Positions 1 to 5,435 of a stretch of DNA of 5,435 bases are shown here, piece by piece. Each line of letters opens with the position of its first letter. The first letter of the stretch is position 1. The position numbers were made by a program, and so were the translations under genes. The stretch spans positions 1 to 5,435 of the forward strand of contig DUIL01000146.1 in assembly GCA_013330385.1 (NCBI GenBank). Reading direction: 5' to 3'. The notes under the pieces are model-generated. The model did not search any database. It saw only the letters and a program-made list of their open reading frames with translations, and was not told the origin of the DNA. The DNA is from Candidatus Thalassarchaeaceae archaeon (GTDB taxonomy: Archaea; Thermoplasmatota; Poseidoniia; Poseidoniales; Thalassarchaeaceae).

Positions 1-457
1 GGTGATTGTCAAAGGGGTCAAGGGGAAGGTCATTGATGTGGGGATAATGACAACCAAGATAAGAACTGGAAATGAGAGAATGGTCGTTATTCCAAATACT
101 TCTTTGGCGGGCGAGGTTGTTGAGAATTATGCTCAAGGAAGTTCTCTTGATAATCCGGATTCGATGAATTTGAGATTCCGAGTTAATACTACTCTTGACC
201 AAGATGCAGAGCGTGTCAAAGAAATAATGCTGAAAGCCATTAATGACTGTGAATATACTGTGGATTATCACAAAACAGAAGTTCTCTTGTATGATATTTC
301 TGAGACTGCACTGGTCTTCCGGTTGGATTGTTGGGTCGTTGATTACAATAATGAGAGGAAAGCCAAAGATTGGATTCTGATTGAGATTCTAAAGCAGTTC
401 AAGACCCAAGGTATTTCGGTGCCTTTCCCTCATCTTACCGTTAAGCAAGAAGATTGA
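1..457 (+). CDS. MscS-family mechanosensitive ion channel, C-terminal part (5' end outside window)
   Basis: Small-conductance mechanosensitive channels open under membrane tension and release solutes during hypo-osmotic shock. Only about the last 151 codons are present. The N-terminal part has the hallmark of the MscS middle beta-domain: a G-x-V-x-D-V/I-G strand followed by TTKIRTGNERMVVIPN (residues about 17-32) and a later V-x-N, matching the family pattern 'T..RT.D...V.IPN......V.N'. The rest (about residues 50-151) fits the alpha/beta cytoplasmic vestibule domain. The pore helices must lie upstream of the window. The GTG at position 2 falls inside the beta-domain, so it is not the true start; the frame is simply open to the left edge. 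The gene ends with TGA three bases before the stop of the convergent thioesterase gene. Family assignment is firm; ion selectivity and oligomeric type cannot be read from this fragment. Confidence 0.88.
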   Translation, partial: VIVKGVKGKVIDVGIMTTKIRTGNERMVVIPNTSLAGEVVENYAQGSSLDNPDSMNLRFRVNTTLDQDAERVKEIMLKAINDCEYTVDYHKTEVLLYDISETALVFRLDCWVVDYNNERKAKDWILIEILKQFKTQGISVPFPHLTVKQED

Positions 458-460
458 ATC

Positions 461-913
461 TCAGTGCAAACTTTCTATTGCATTTCGCATTTCATCACTA
501 AGAGGAACCGATTTTGAATTTTCAAAGTCGAATAGGACAATTATGCACTCTCCACTAGCACAAAGTTCTCCTGCACCATTGTAAACAACATTTTCCATTC
601 TAAAACTGGAATTTCCTATGTGAGCAACACGAGTACCTACAGTGACATTGTCGGGGTAGAAAATTGGCTTGTGGTAGTCTATGCTCAAACTCGCAAGGAC
701 TGGGCCAATAGTTTCTGATTTTATCGTGCGGAGCTCTACTTTCTGGAAAAAATCAACACGAACTGTCTCCATCCATCTCAAATGCCTCGTGTTATTTACG
801 TGACCGAGTGCATCCATGTCTCCCCAATGAACGACAAAGTCTCGCAGAACCGGATATCCTTCCATTGGCTCTGCACTAAGACACTTGGTTTTGAGGTTCT
901 CTATTGCATCCAA
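461..913 (-). CDS. Hotdog-fold acyl-CoA thioesterase (4HBT/YbgC/FadM-like)
   Basis: Predicted to hydrolyse acyl-CoA (or a related thioester) to free acid and CoA in the cytoplasm; the acyl specificity is unknown. The diagnostic segment is WGDMDALGHVNNTRHLRWME (residues 30-49). Asp34 aligns with the catalytic Asp of the 4-hydroxybenzoyl-CoA thioesterase family, and the GHVNN and W-x-E-x-x-R elements follow as expected. A central strand with DYHKPI (79-84) and the later beta-strands (about 103-129) complete a single hotdog domain; members act as dimers or tetramers. The longest frame (150 aa) starts at a TTG at 913 and overlaps the NAD kinase stop by 13 bp. An in-frame ATG at 865 (MEGYPVLRD) would give 134 aa, a typical family length, and leaves a 35-bp gap. 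Neither start has a convincing Shine-Dalgarno site. It is probably translated from the same mRNA as the NAD kinase. Confidence 0.88.
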   Translation of the reverse strand: MDAIENLKTKCLSAEPMEGYPVLRDFVVHWGDMDALGHVNNTRHLRWMETVRVDFFQKVELRTIKSETIGPVLASLSIDYHKPIFYPDNVTVGTRVAHIGNSSFRMENVVYNGAGELCASGECIIVLFDFENSKSVPLSDEMRNAIESLH

Positions 914-1773
914 TGTGCAACACGGTCGTGAATTGTACTTCGGAAAGTTAGGAGTTGCAATTTAGGTCCCTCAATATCAACTGTAATCGTTGCCCCTCTG
1001 GTGAAATGTGTTTCATCCCATCCGTCACTGACAACATATCCTCTATGCATATCACTAGTGATTACGGAGGGGTGCTCGGTCCAGGACCAGTAAGAACCGT
1101 CGTCTTTACGTTCTGGACGAGGTAAATCTCGTGCTACGAATAGATAGTGGTCATTGATTTCCTCTGCTGGGAAAATAGTGCCTTCGATGTTTGCCACGTG
1201 ACGAAACCAAGCCCCTTGACCAAGGAATGTAGAGAATAGACAACCCGATGAATGTTGTTTGCAATCTACTGAATCATCCCTCTGAAGTCTGTACTTTGAG
1301 GGCTGATATTGGTGTGTGTTTGCGACAAGAAGATCATTCAGCGCAGGATCACAGCGGATACTATTACCGCTGGTAGTGATTATTTCTGCTTGAAGGCGTG
1401 GAAGTGTGTTGACTATCGCTTCACCAGCCAAAACAGCACGGATATCCGCGCTGAAGTGTTTTGGGTCACTACCCATGTAGAACCCGTATGAACCATTATC
1501 ATCATCCTCACGAGGATGTGAATTGACTCCCATCACAGGAGTTTGAGAATCTACTGAATGAGCGATGGAGGTTAGAGTGCCATCTCCCCCTAGAACAATT
1601 ACCATATCACAATCAATGAAATCAGTGCGACGAACCGTCTCGCGTGCAGAGTAGTCTACTCTTAATTTCGATTCAGCAACTAACGTGTCTAACTCTTTGC
1701 GAATAGTTTCTAGAGCCTGATCATGAACTGGCTCGAAGTTCTTTTTGTAGACAACTAGAACATTTTCAATCAA
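901..1773 (-). CDS. nadK: NAD kinase, divergent NADK2/NADK3-like branch
   Basis: Predicted to phosphorylate NAD(H) at the adenosine 2'-OH to make NADP(H), in the cytoplasm. Numbering uses the 290-aa product. The N-terminus has a beta-strand (NVLVVYKK), then the nucleotide-phosphate loop VLGGDGTL (about 60-67) with the invariant GGDGT, and PVMGVNSHP (79-87). The second motif reads ALNDLLVAN (144-152) where most family members have A-L-N-E. The Gly-rich motif reads SSG...ST..GQGAW (about 175-189) instead of DG...STPTGSTAY. From memory, ALND, SSG and a Trp after the Gly-rich motif occur in plant NADK3 and animal mitochondrial NADK2, so this branch, including possible NADH preference, is my inference. 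The ORF extends to a TTG at 1794, but an AGGGGGTG ribosome-binding site lies inside that extension, 5 nt before the TTG at 1773, so 1773 is preferred. The stop overlaps the maximal thioesterase frame downstream. Confidence 0.84.
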   Translation of the reverse strand: MIENVLVVYKKNFEPVHDQALETIRKELDTLVAESKLRVDYSARETVRRTDFIDCDMVIVLGGDGTLTSIAHSVDSQTPVMGVNSHPREDDDNGSYGFYMGSDPKHFSADIRAVLAGEAIVNTLPRLQAEIITTSGNSIRCDPALNDLLVANTHQYQPSKYRLQRDDSVDCKQHSSGCLFSTFLGQGAWFRHVANIEGTIFPAEEINDHYLFVARDLPRPERKDDGSYWSWTEHPSVITSDMHRGYVVSDGWDETHFTRGATITVDIEGPKLQLLTFRSTIHDRVAHWMQ

Positions 1774-1778
1774 TACAG

Positions 1779-1786
1779 CACCCCCT
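1779..1786 (-). promoter_or_regulatory. Shine-Dalgarno site that sets the NAD kinase start
   Basis: Reading the minus strand, AGGGGGTG differs from the ideal AGGAGGTG by one base, which can still form a G:U wobble. It ends 5 nt before a TTG at 1773-1771. It lies inside the reading frame if translation began at the outer TTG (1794), so it supports the inner start. It is the clearest ribosome-binding site in the window; the other genes have weak or no such site. Confidence 0.6.
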
Positions 1787-1794
1787 TTCTGCAA

Positions 1795-1880
1795 TATTCG
1801 CGTCTAGCCGCTTCCATATAGGCCCGACGCAGGCAAATCATCGGTAGAATTGACCTAGAAAGCATAGACTCATCAAAGGG
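1795..1880. promoter_or_regulatory. Divergent intergenic region with a near-symmetric TATA-like element
   Basis: This 86-bp spacer separates the minus-strand NAD kinase/thioesterase unit from the plus-strand lipoprotein gene, so promoters in both directions are expected. The only TATA-like motif is CCATATAGG at 1814-1822, which reads CCTATATGG on the other strand. If the source is archaeal, a minus-strand TATA box here would start transcription near 1790-1795, giving a leader of about 20 nt that contains the ribosome-binding site at 1786-1779. For the plus strand the same box would start near 1845, leaving a leader of about 35 nt. AAAGGG at 1875-1880 abuts the lipoprotein TTG and is too close to be a normal ribosome-binding site for it. 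I see no clear bacterial -35/-10 pair and no strong hairpin. Confidence 0.35.
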
Positions 1881-2972
1881 TTGCGACGGCGAATAGGTGT
1901 GGGCAAAGCGCCAATCCTAGTACTCCTTCTTCTAGCGCCTGTATTGTCGGGTTGCCTTGAAGTGCCTATCAAACCATGTGAAGATAGCGAATGTTTCCCA
2001 CTCAGCAATGAAGTACTACAGGGAATCTTGAGCGACCCATCATCTTTTGATGTAATTTCTATGGCGACTACTGAATCTAAACTAAAGGTGGAATCATTGA
2101 CTACTTATTCTACTGAAACTCAACAAGGTGAGATATTTTGGAGTGTTGCTAAGGATGATGATGCGCAGCTCCGTTCAGTCGCTATGCGATTAAGCCTCGG
2201 CACAACATCAATTGATACAGAGATAGTTGAAGGAGCCTCGAATACTAACATCCGATTGGGTAATGTTTGGTACGAAGGAAGGGATGCAGTACCAGAATAC
2301 AAGGAACCTTTCTTCGATATAGCCGAACAGGCGGCTGCAGACCCAGAAGGATTCTGGCCTTCTTTCGGATTTGATACAACTTCTATCTCCGAACTTGACT
2401 GGACTATAACTGGAGATATCCTAGATCAGCAGCAGGTGGCTACTGGAGTAAATGAGACTCATACTATAGTACTCGAGATGAGGGGGGTTCCTCCTAGAAT
2501 CGTTGGTATCGAACTCTATGGGTTTGATGACTCTAACTTTGTTTTGAGGGTCTATACGGATGATGAATTTGAACTACAATTACAGGATGATTTACCTCGT
2601 TCAGCGATTGAATTTACCATAGGAGACTCTAATGTTTTGAACTCAGAAATCACCATGTGGGGTGGCTATGTTCCTTCAGGTTTTACTTCCGAGGTTAATC
2701 CTTCTGAATTGAGTTTTCATGTTTTAGTTTCTCAAAGTGATACTGAATCATCAATCGCGGAAATGAACCTAGCGGAAATAGAGGCTAATGTTACTGATGA
2801 AGATGGCAATTGGTGGGCCTTCAATTACTGGGATTATTCAGGAGATGGATGGTTTTCAGCCGGTGACTTCTACGAGATTCGAACCAATTCTACAGTCGAA
2901 GCAAGAATTGGAGTCTGGGATCATTGGGCATCTTCATGGACTGGAGAATTATCTCTTCCAAACTCAATCTAG
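1881..2972 (+). CDS. Secreted lipoprotein with possible LolA/LppX-like domain and pilin-like, Ca-loop C-terminal module
   Basis: This is a surface or envelope protein of unknown function, 363 aa. It has a positively charged start (MRRR), a hydrophobic core (about 11-22) and a lipobox L-S-G-C with Cys25 as the predicted lipidated residue. Cys33 and Cys38 just after it could form a disulfide. Residues about 40-250 are rich in beta-strand with few Lys/Arg: a helix-like start (NEVLQGIL), strands, an N-V-W-Y strand near 128-131, GDILDQQQVATG near 178-189, and P-R-I-V-G-I-E-L at 205-212. This order recalls LppX/LprG/LolA-type lipid-carrier folds, though I see no diagnostic motif. Residues about 250-363 form a second module with an EF-hand-like loop DYSGDGWFSAGD (318-329) and a VWDHWASSWTG end, like modules in marine euryarchaeal pilin-type proteins. 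The start is TTG; an in-frame GTG at 1899 would also leave a signal peptide (Cys19 then). An acidic, Asn/Thr-rich composition fits secretion. It may head an operon with the next two genes. Confidence 0.8.
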   Translation: MRRRIGVGKAPILVLLLLAPVLSGCLEVPIKPCEDSECFPLSNEVLQGILSDPSSFDVISMATTESKLKVESLTTYSTETQQGEIFWSVAKDDDAQLRSVAMRLSLGTTSIDTEIVEGASNTNIRLGNVWYEGRDAVPEYKEPFFDIAEQAAADPEGFWPSFGFDTTSISELDWTITGDILDQQQVATGVNETHTIVLEMRGVPPRIVGIELYGFDDSNFVLRVYTDDEFELQLQDDLPRSAIEFTIGDSNVLNSEITMWGGYVPSGFTSEVNPSELSFHVLVSQSDTESSIAEMNLAEIEANVTDEDGNWWAFNYWDYSGDGWFSAGDFYEIRTNSTVEARIGVWDHWASSWTGELSLPNSI

Positions 2973-2992
2973 TCATCTGTGCTTGCTAAGGG

Positions 2993-3004
2993 TTGAATAA
3001 TGAC
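2993..3004 (+). promoter_or_regulatory. Possible TATA-like element before the membrane-protein gene
   Basis: The AT-rich stretch TTGAATAATGAC is centred about 26 bp before the ATG at 3024. In archaea that spacing would give a leaderless mRNA beginning at or next to the start codon, which would account for the lack of a Shine-Dalgarno site. The match to a TATA box is weak, and read-through from the lipoprotein gene 51 bp upstream is equally possible. Confidence 0.22.
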
Positions 3005-3023
3005 CGAATTAATCTGAACCCAG

Positions 3024-4403
3024 ATGAGTGGAGAGGGGGATGACGAATCCATCGAGGACCGAATTCATCATCTGATTCAAAAAATTGATGTCTTGTCTCA
3101 TGAGGCATCAGACAAGGCATCGGTTAAATTTTCAGAATTTTCAGGTGTTGCTGCGGAAAAAGGTGCAAATGTCAAAGAAAAATTGTCAAAGATGAAACCT
3201 CAGCCTAAGAAGAAAAAGCCAATGCAAAAACCCGAAGAAGAAATTAGAACGATTTCGAATACAGTCCCGATTATGGCAGGTAATACACATTCAACTTACA
3301 CCGTTAATCCATTTGAAACCAATTCAACAATGAAATCCCCCGAATGGAAAATCACTCGGTTTTTTGATAGATTATTCAAAGCAATAGTAAATCATCTTCA
3401 GTACACTTTCCCGGCCATTGTACTCTTCAGTACTGTGATTTGGATGGGTTATCTCACCGACGGAACAGCCATAAGCCAATATCTAGAAAATTTCTGTGAT
3501 TGGTCTGGATTTTCTAAGGGTAGCGTCGCTCTCTTATTTTTTTGGGGCTGGCTACCTGGTCTAATTATTTCAGTTCCATTACAAAACACAGTTAGCGCAG
3601 ATCCAGTAGTGGCAATGAATTTGGTTAGCGTGTTATTATTTTGTTCATCATTAATGTATTTCTTTAGAATCAGATACGCAAAACACGCGATGGCGATGGG
3701 TTTCATTGTTGCGATACTAGCTAGAATTCAATATCCACTGAGTGAGGTTGCCAAACTTGCTGATTTTTCCCTTCCAGTTACCCTAACGGTAATATTCTTC
3801 ACAGCACTTTTCCTCTTCCTCTTTTCCCTCCCTCGCTTTGAGATGGGTTCTCGTAAACCTGTTGAAGGCTTTGATATAGATAATGAATTAATTTCCCCAG
3901 ATGCCCTTGAGATACAAGAAGCCTCAAAGGTGATGGGCGAATTTGAATGGATGGATACAGACATGACTGACCCAACAGAAACCCTGCCAAGACCAAAGAG
4001 ACCACGCGGCCGATCAGAATTAGAGATGTATGAATGGGTGTTATTACTCGTCAATACAATTCTTTGGCCAATCTCAATCATCTGTACGATGGTTGTAGGT
4101 GCCAATACTGAGTTTATGGGTATGGGTCCCTTCAATGTAGATGAACACTGGCTTCTACTAGTGGGAGCATGGGCGCCTACTATGTTCTTCTTCCTTCTTC
4201 TCTTCAAAATGGATAAGGCGGCTCGTGATGGTCAGACCTTCCAAATGGAAAAGGTCGCATATCAAGAAGGTATGAATCGTTATACTGAAGCTAAAAACGC
4301 GTACATGGAATTGTTAACTCTCAAGGCTGAGGTACGTAAGCAACAGATTCTCGATGAGAATCCTAGTGTAAGTGCTGCTTCCGCTCCAACTTCTAGTGAA
4401 TGA
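3024..4403 (+). CDS. Polytopic membrane protein of unknown family with charged N- and C-terminal regions
   Basis: I do not recognise the 459-aa product. Residues 1-70 are soluble and strongly charged: a probable amphipathic helix (about 8-58), then a Lys/Pro patch (KPQPKKKKP, 58-66). Hydrophobic segments lie at about 128-144, 167-186, 195-214, 221-238, 249-270, 336-360 and 375-394. A hydrophilic loop of about 65 residues (271-335) is acidic first and then basic (RPKRPRGR, 323-330). The tail (395-445) is a charged probable helix or coiled coil, ending in a Ser/Ala/Pro-rich stretch. From residue 215 on, charges fit a cytoplasmic C-terminus. Seven spans would then put the basic N-terminus outside, so one of the first three segments (perhaps 167-186, with its GWLPG) may not cross fully. 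The ATG has no ribosome-binding site. Its place between a lipoprotein and an ABC exporter suggests an envelope role, but no function can be assigned. Confidence 0.82.
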   Translation: MSGEGDDESIEDRIHHLIQKIDVLSHEASDKASVKFSEFSGVAAEKGANVKEKLSKMKPQPKKKKPMQKPEEEIRTISNTVPIMAGNTHSTYTVNPFETNSTMKSPEWKITRFFDRLFKAIVNHLQYTFPAIVLFSTVIWMGYLTDGTAISQYLENFCDWSGFSKGSVALLFFWGWLPGLIISVPLQNTVSADPVVAMNLVSVLLFCSSLMYFFRIRYAKHAMAMGFIVAILARIQYPLSEVAKLADFSLPVTLTVIFFTALFLFLFSLPRFEMGSRKPVEGFDIDNELISPDALEIQEASKVMGEFEWMDTDMTDPTETLPRPKRPRGRSELEMYEWVLLLVNTILWPISIICTMVVGANTEFMGMGPFNVDEHWLLLVGAWAPTMFFFLLLFKMDKAARDGQTFQMEKVAYQEGMNRYTEAKNAYMELLTLKAEVRKQQILDENPSVSAASAPTSSE

Positions 4404-4435
4404 TTAGCATATCCACCTCTAGGTCAGATTGAAGC

Positions 4436-4451
4436 GCCGTCAACCAACGGC
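4436..4451 (+). other. Short GC-rich inverted repeat just before the ABC transporter start
   Basis: GCCGT (4436-4440) and ACGGC (4447-4451) are perfect complements around a 6-nt loop, ending 7 nt before the ATG at 4459. No T-tract follows, so it is not a standard intrinsic terminator. It could shape translation of the next gene, or simply be coding sequence if that gene starts at the upstream TTG (4429). A 5-bp stem can easily arise by chance. Confidence 0.3.
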
Positions 4452-4458
4452 TAAGGGT

Positions 4459-5435
4459 ATGACGAGCGAGAGTCACCCTCTACCTCGTCTCGTCTCCCAC
4501 CTTCGTGATTATCGAGGCCAGGTCATATTAGCATCAATTTGCTCTGTGATGAACAAATTCTGGGATCTCGCACCTCCAATCCTAATCGGTATGGCAATTG
4601 ATGTCGTTGCCTACAAAGAAGAATCGATGTTAGCCGACTTTGGCTACAGCGACCCCTATGATCAGTTCCTCATTTTAGTAGGAATCACGGTAGTAATTTG
4701 GGTTCTTGAATCATTATTTGAATATTGGTTTGGAATTTTATGGAGGAATTTGGCCCAAAGTGCCCAACATGAATTGCGAATGGACGCCTATGAACATATT
4801 CAGAATTTAGAGATGCAGTGGTTTTCTGAACAGACTACTGGCGGTTTGATGGCAATAATGAATGATGACGTTAACCAACTAGAGAGATTTCTCGACCAAG
4901 GTGCTAATGATTTACTACAAGTCGCTACTACAGTAATTGTAGTCAGTGCAGTAATGTTCATTCTAGCACCGCAAGTTGCAATTTATGCTATTTTACCAAT
5001 ACCGGTAATCGTGGGCGGCTCGTTCCTTTTTCAAAGGAGAATTGGGGTTCGATATACCAAGGTGCGAAAGGAGGTTGGAAATCTCAACGCATTGTTGAAT
5101 AACAACTTGCATGGAATTACGACAATCAAATCATTCACCGCTGAATCCCGTGAAGTAGATCGAGTAGGTATCGCCTCTCAGTCATACAGGGATGCAAATC
5201 GCGATGCAATCCGACTTTCTGCATCGTTTGTTCCACTTATACGAATGGCGATTTTATTTGCTTTCACAGCCAATATGCTAGTTGGAGGCTGGCTGGCGTT
5301 AGAAGGTGAGTTATCAGTTGGTGCTTATTCGATAATTGTCTTTATCACCCAGCGATTATTATGGCCATTAACTCGTCTTGGACAAACATTCGATCTTTAC
5401 CAGAGAGCCATGGCCTCGACATCAAGAGTTCTTGA
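4459..5435 (+). CDS. ABC exporter, N-terminal transmembrane domain (3' end outside window)
   Basis: This is the membrane half of a type IV-fold ABC exporter (MsbA/BmrA-like half-transporter); 325 codons are open to the right edge. Predicted spans are about 21-50, 69-98, 150-170, 171-192, 257-280 and 287-306. The first cytoplasmic loop carries LEMQWFSEQTTGGLMAIMND (117-136), the typical 'l..qdm.FFd...tG.l.sr..nDv..l' coupling region. The second has LLNNNLHGITTIKSFTAES (212-230), the classic 'G...IK.F..E' coupling region. The RLGQTFDLYQRAMASTSRV end (306-324) is the usual link to the nucleotide-binding domain, so Walker A, signature and Walker B motifs should lie just beyond the window. Such exporters dimerise and move lipids, peptides or drugs outward; the substrate is unknown. 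An in-frame TTG at 4429 could add 10 residues. AAGGG next to the ATG is too close to be a good ribosome-binding site. The gene follows the membrane-protein gene by 55 bp. Confidence 0.92.
   Translation, partial: MTSESHPLPRLVSHLRDYRGQVILASICSVMNKFWDLAPPILIGMAIDVVAYKEESMLADFGYSDPYDQFLILVGITVVIWVLESLFEYWFGILWRNLAQSAQHELRMDAYEHIQNLEMQWFSEQTTGGLMAIMNDDVNQLERFLDQGANDLLQVATTVIVVSAVMFILAPQVAIYAILPIPVIVGGSFLFQRRIGVRYTKVRKEVGNLNALLNNNLHGITTIKSFTAESREVDRVGIASQSYRDANRDAIRLSASFVPLIRMAILFAFTANMLVGGWLALEGELSVGAYSIIVFITQRLLWPLTRLGQTFDLYQRAMASTSRVL

Noticed and set aside
455..463. Bidirectional terminator between the convergent channel and thioesterase genes
   Set aside because: The stop codons are 3 bp apart, and I see no hairpin with T-tracts on either side; any terminator would have to lie inside a coding region.
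1309..1491. 60-codon plus-strand frame inside the NAD kinase gene
   Set aside because: It is antisense to conserved NAD kinase motifs, short, and has no supporting signals.
2120..2302. 60-codon minus-strand frame inside the lipoprotein gene
   Set aside because: It is antisense to a coding region and has no motif or ribosome-binding site.
2788..3000. 70-codon plus-strand frame overlapping the lipoprotein 3' end
   Set aside because: It is out of frame within the well-supported lipoprotein C-terminal module; the product has no family resemblance, so it is a shadow.
3449..3706. 85-codon minus-strand open frame
   Set aside because: It is antisense to the transmembrane region of the larger gene, with no recognisable motif or start signal.
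3728..4207. 159-codon open frame on the minus strand
   Set aside because: It lies entirely antisense to the membrane-protein gene, has an Arg/Lys/Ser-rich composition that is the reverse-strand image of hydrophobic codons, and shows no domain or ribosome-binding site.
4436..4451. Intrinsic terminator after the membrane-protein gene
   Set aside because: The stem is only 5 bp and is followed by CTAAGGGTATG rather than a T-tract, so it does not separate the membrane-protein gene from the ABC gene.

Overview
The window is gene-dense, moderately AT-rich prokaryotic DNA with six protein-coding genes, two of them cut by the window edges, and no RNA gene, insertion sequence, CRISPR array or long repeat that I can see. 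The best guess at the source is a marine planktonic archaeon of the Poseidoniia (Marine Group II/III euryarchaea). This rests on the secreted lipoprotein, whose C-terminal module (a Ca-loop-like 'GDGWFSAGD' followed by a 'VWDHWAS' tail) looks like the pilin-like modules I associate with that group. Frequent TTG starts, very short spacers and starts lacking a Shine-Dalgarno site are compatible. A marine bacterium is not excluded, since nothing here is a taxonomic marker.

Left part (1-1794). The window opens inside a MscS-type mechanosensitive channel gene (+). It ends only 3 bp from the stop of a convergent two-gene minus-strand unit: a divergent NAD kinase (upstream) and a hotdog-fold acyl-CoA thioesterase (downstream). 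Their maximal reading frames overlap by 13 bp, so they are probably co-transcribed. The NAD kinase carries the GGDGT signature but resembles the eukaryotic NADK2/NADK3 branch (ALND, SSG) more than the usual bacterial enzyme. A strong ribosome-binding site inside its longest reading frame argues for a start at 1773.

Middle (1795-1880). A short divergent promoter region holds one near-symmetric TATA-like element, well placed for the minus-strand unit.

Right part (1881-5435). Three plus-strand genes follow one another: a secreted lipoprotein, a polytopic membrane protein of unknown family with charged cytosolic-looking ends, and the membrane half of an ABC exporter whose ATPase domain lies beyond the window. 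The spacers of 51 and 55 bp allow an operon. The lipoprotein has a segment order reminiscent of LppX/LprG/LolA-type lipid carriers. The most interesting hypothesis here is therefore an envelope export or trafficking module: an anchored carrier, an orphan membrane partner and an ABC exporter. This is inference from layout and secondary-structure pattern, not demonstrated homology.
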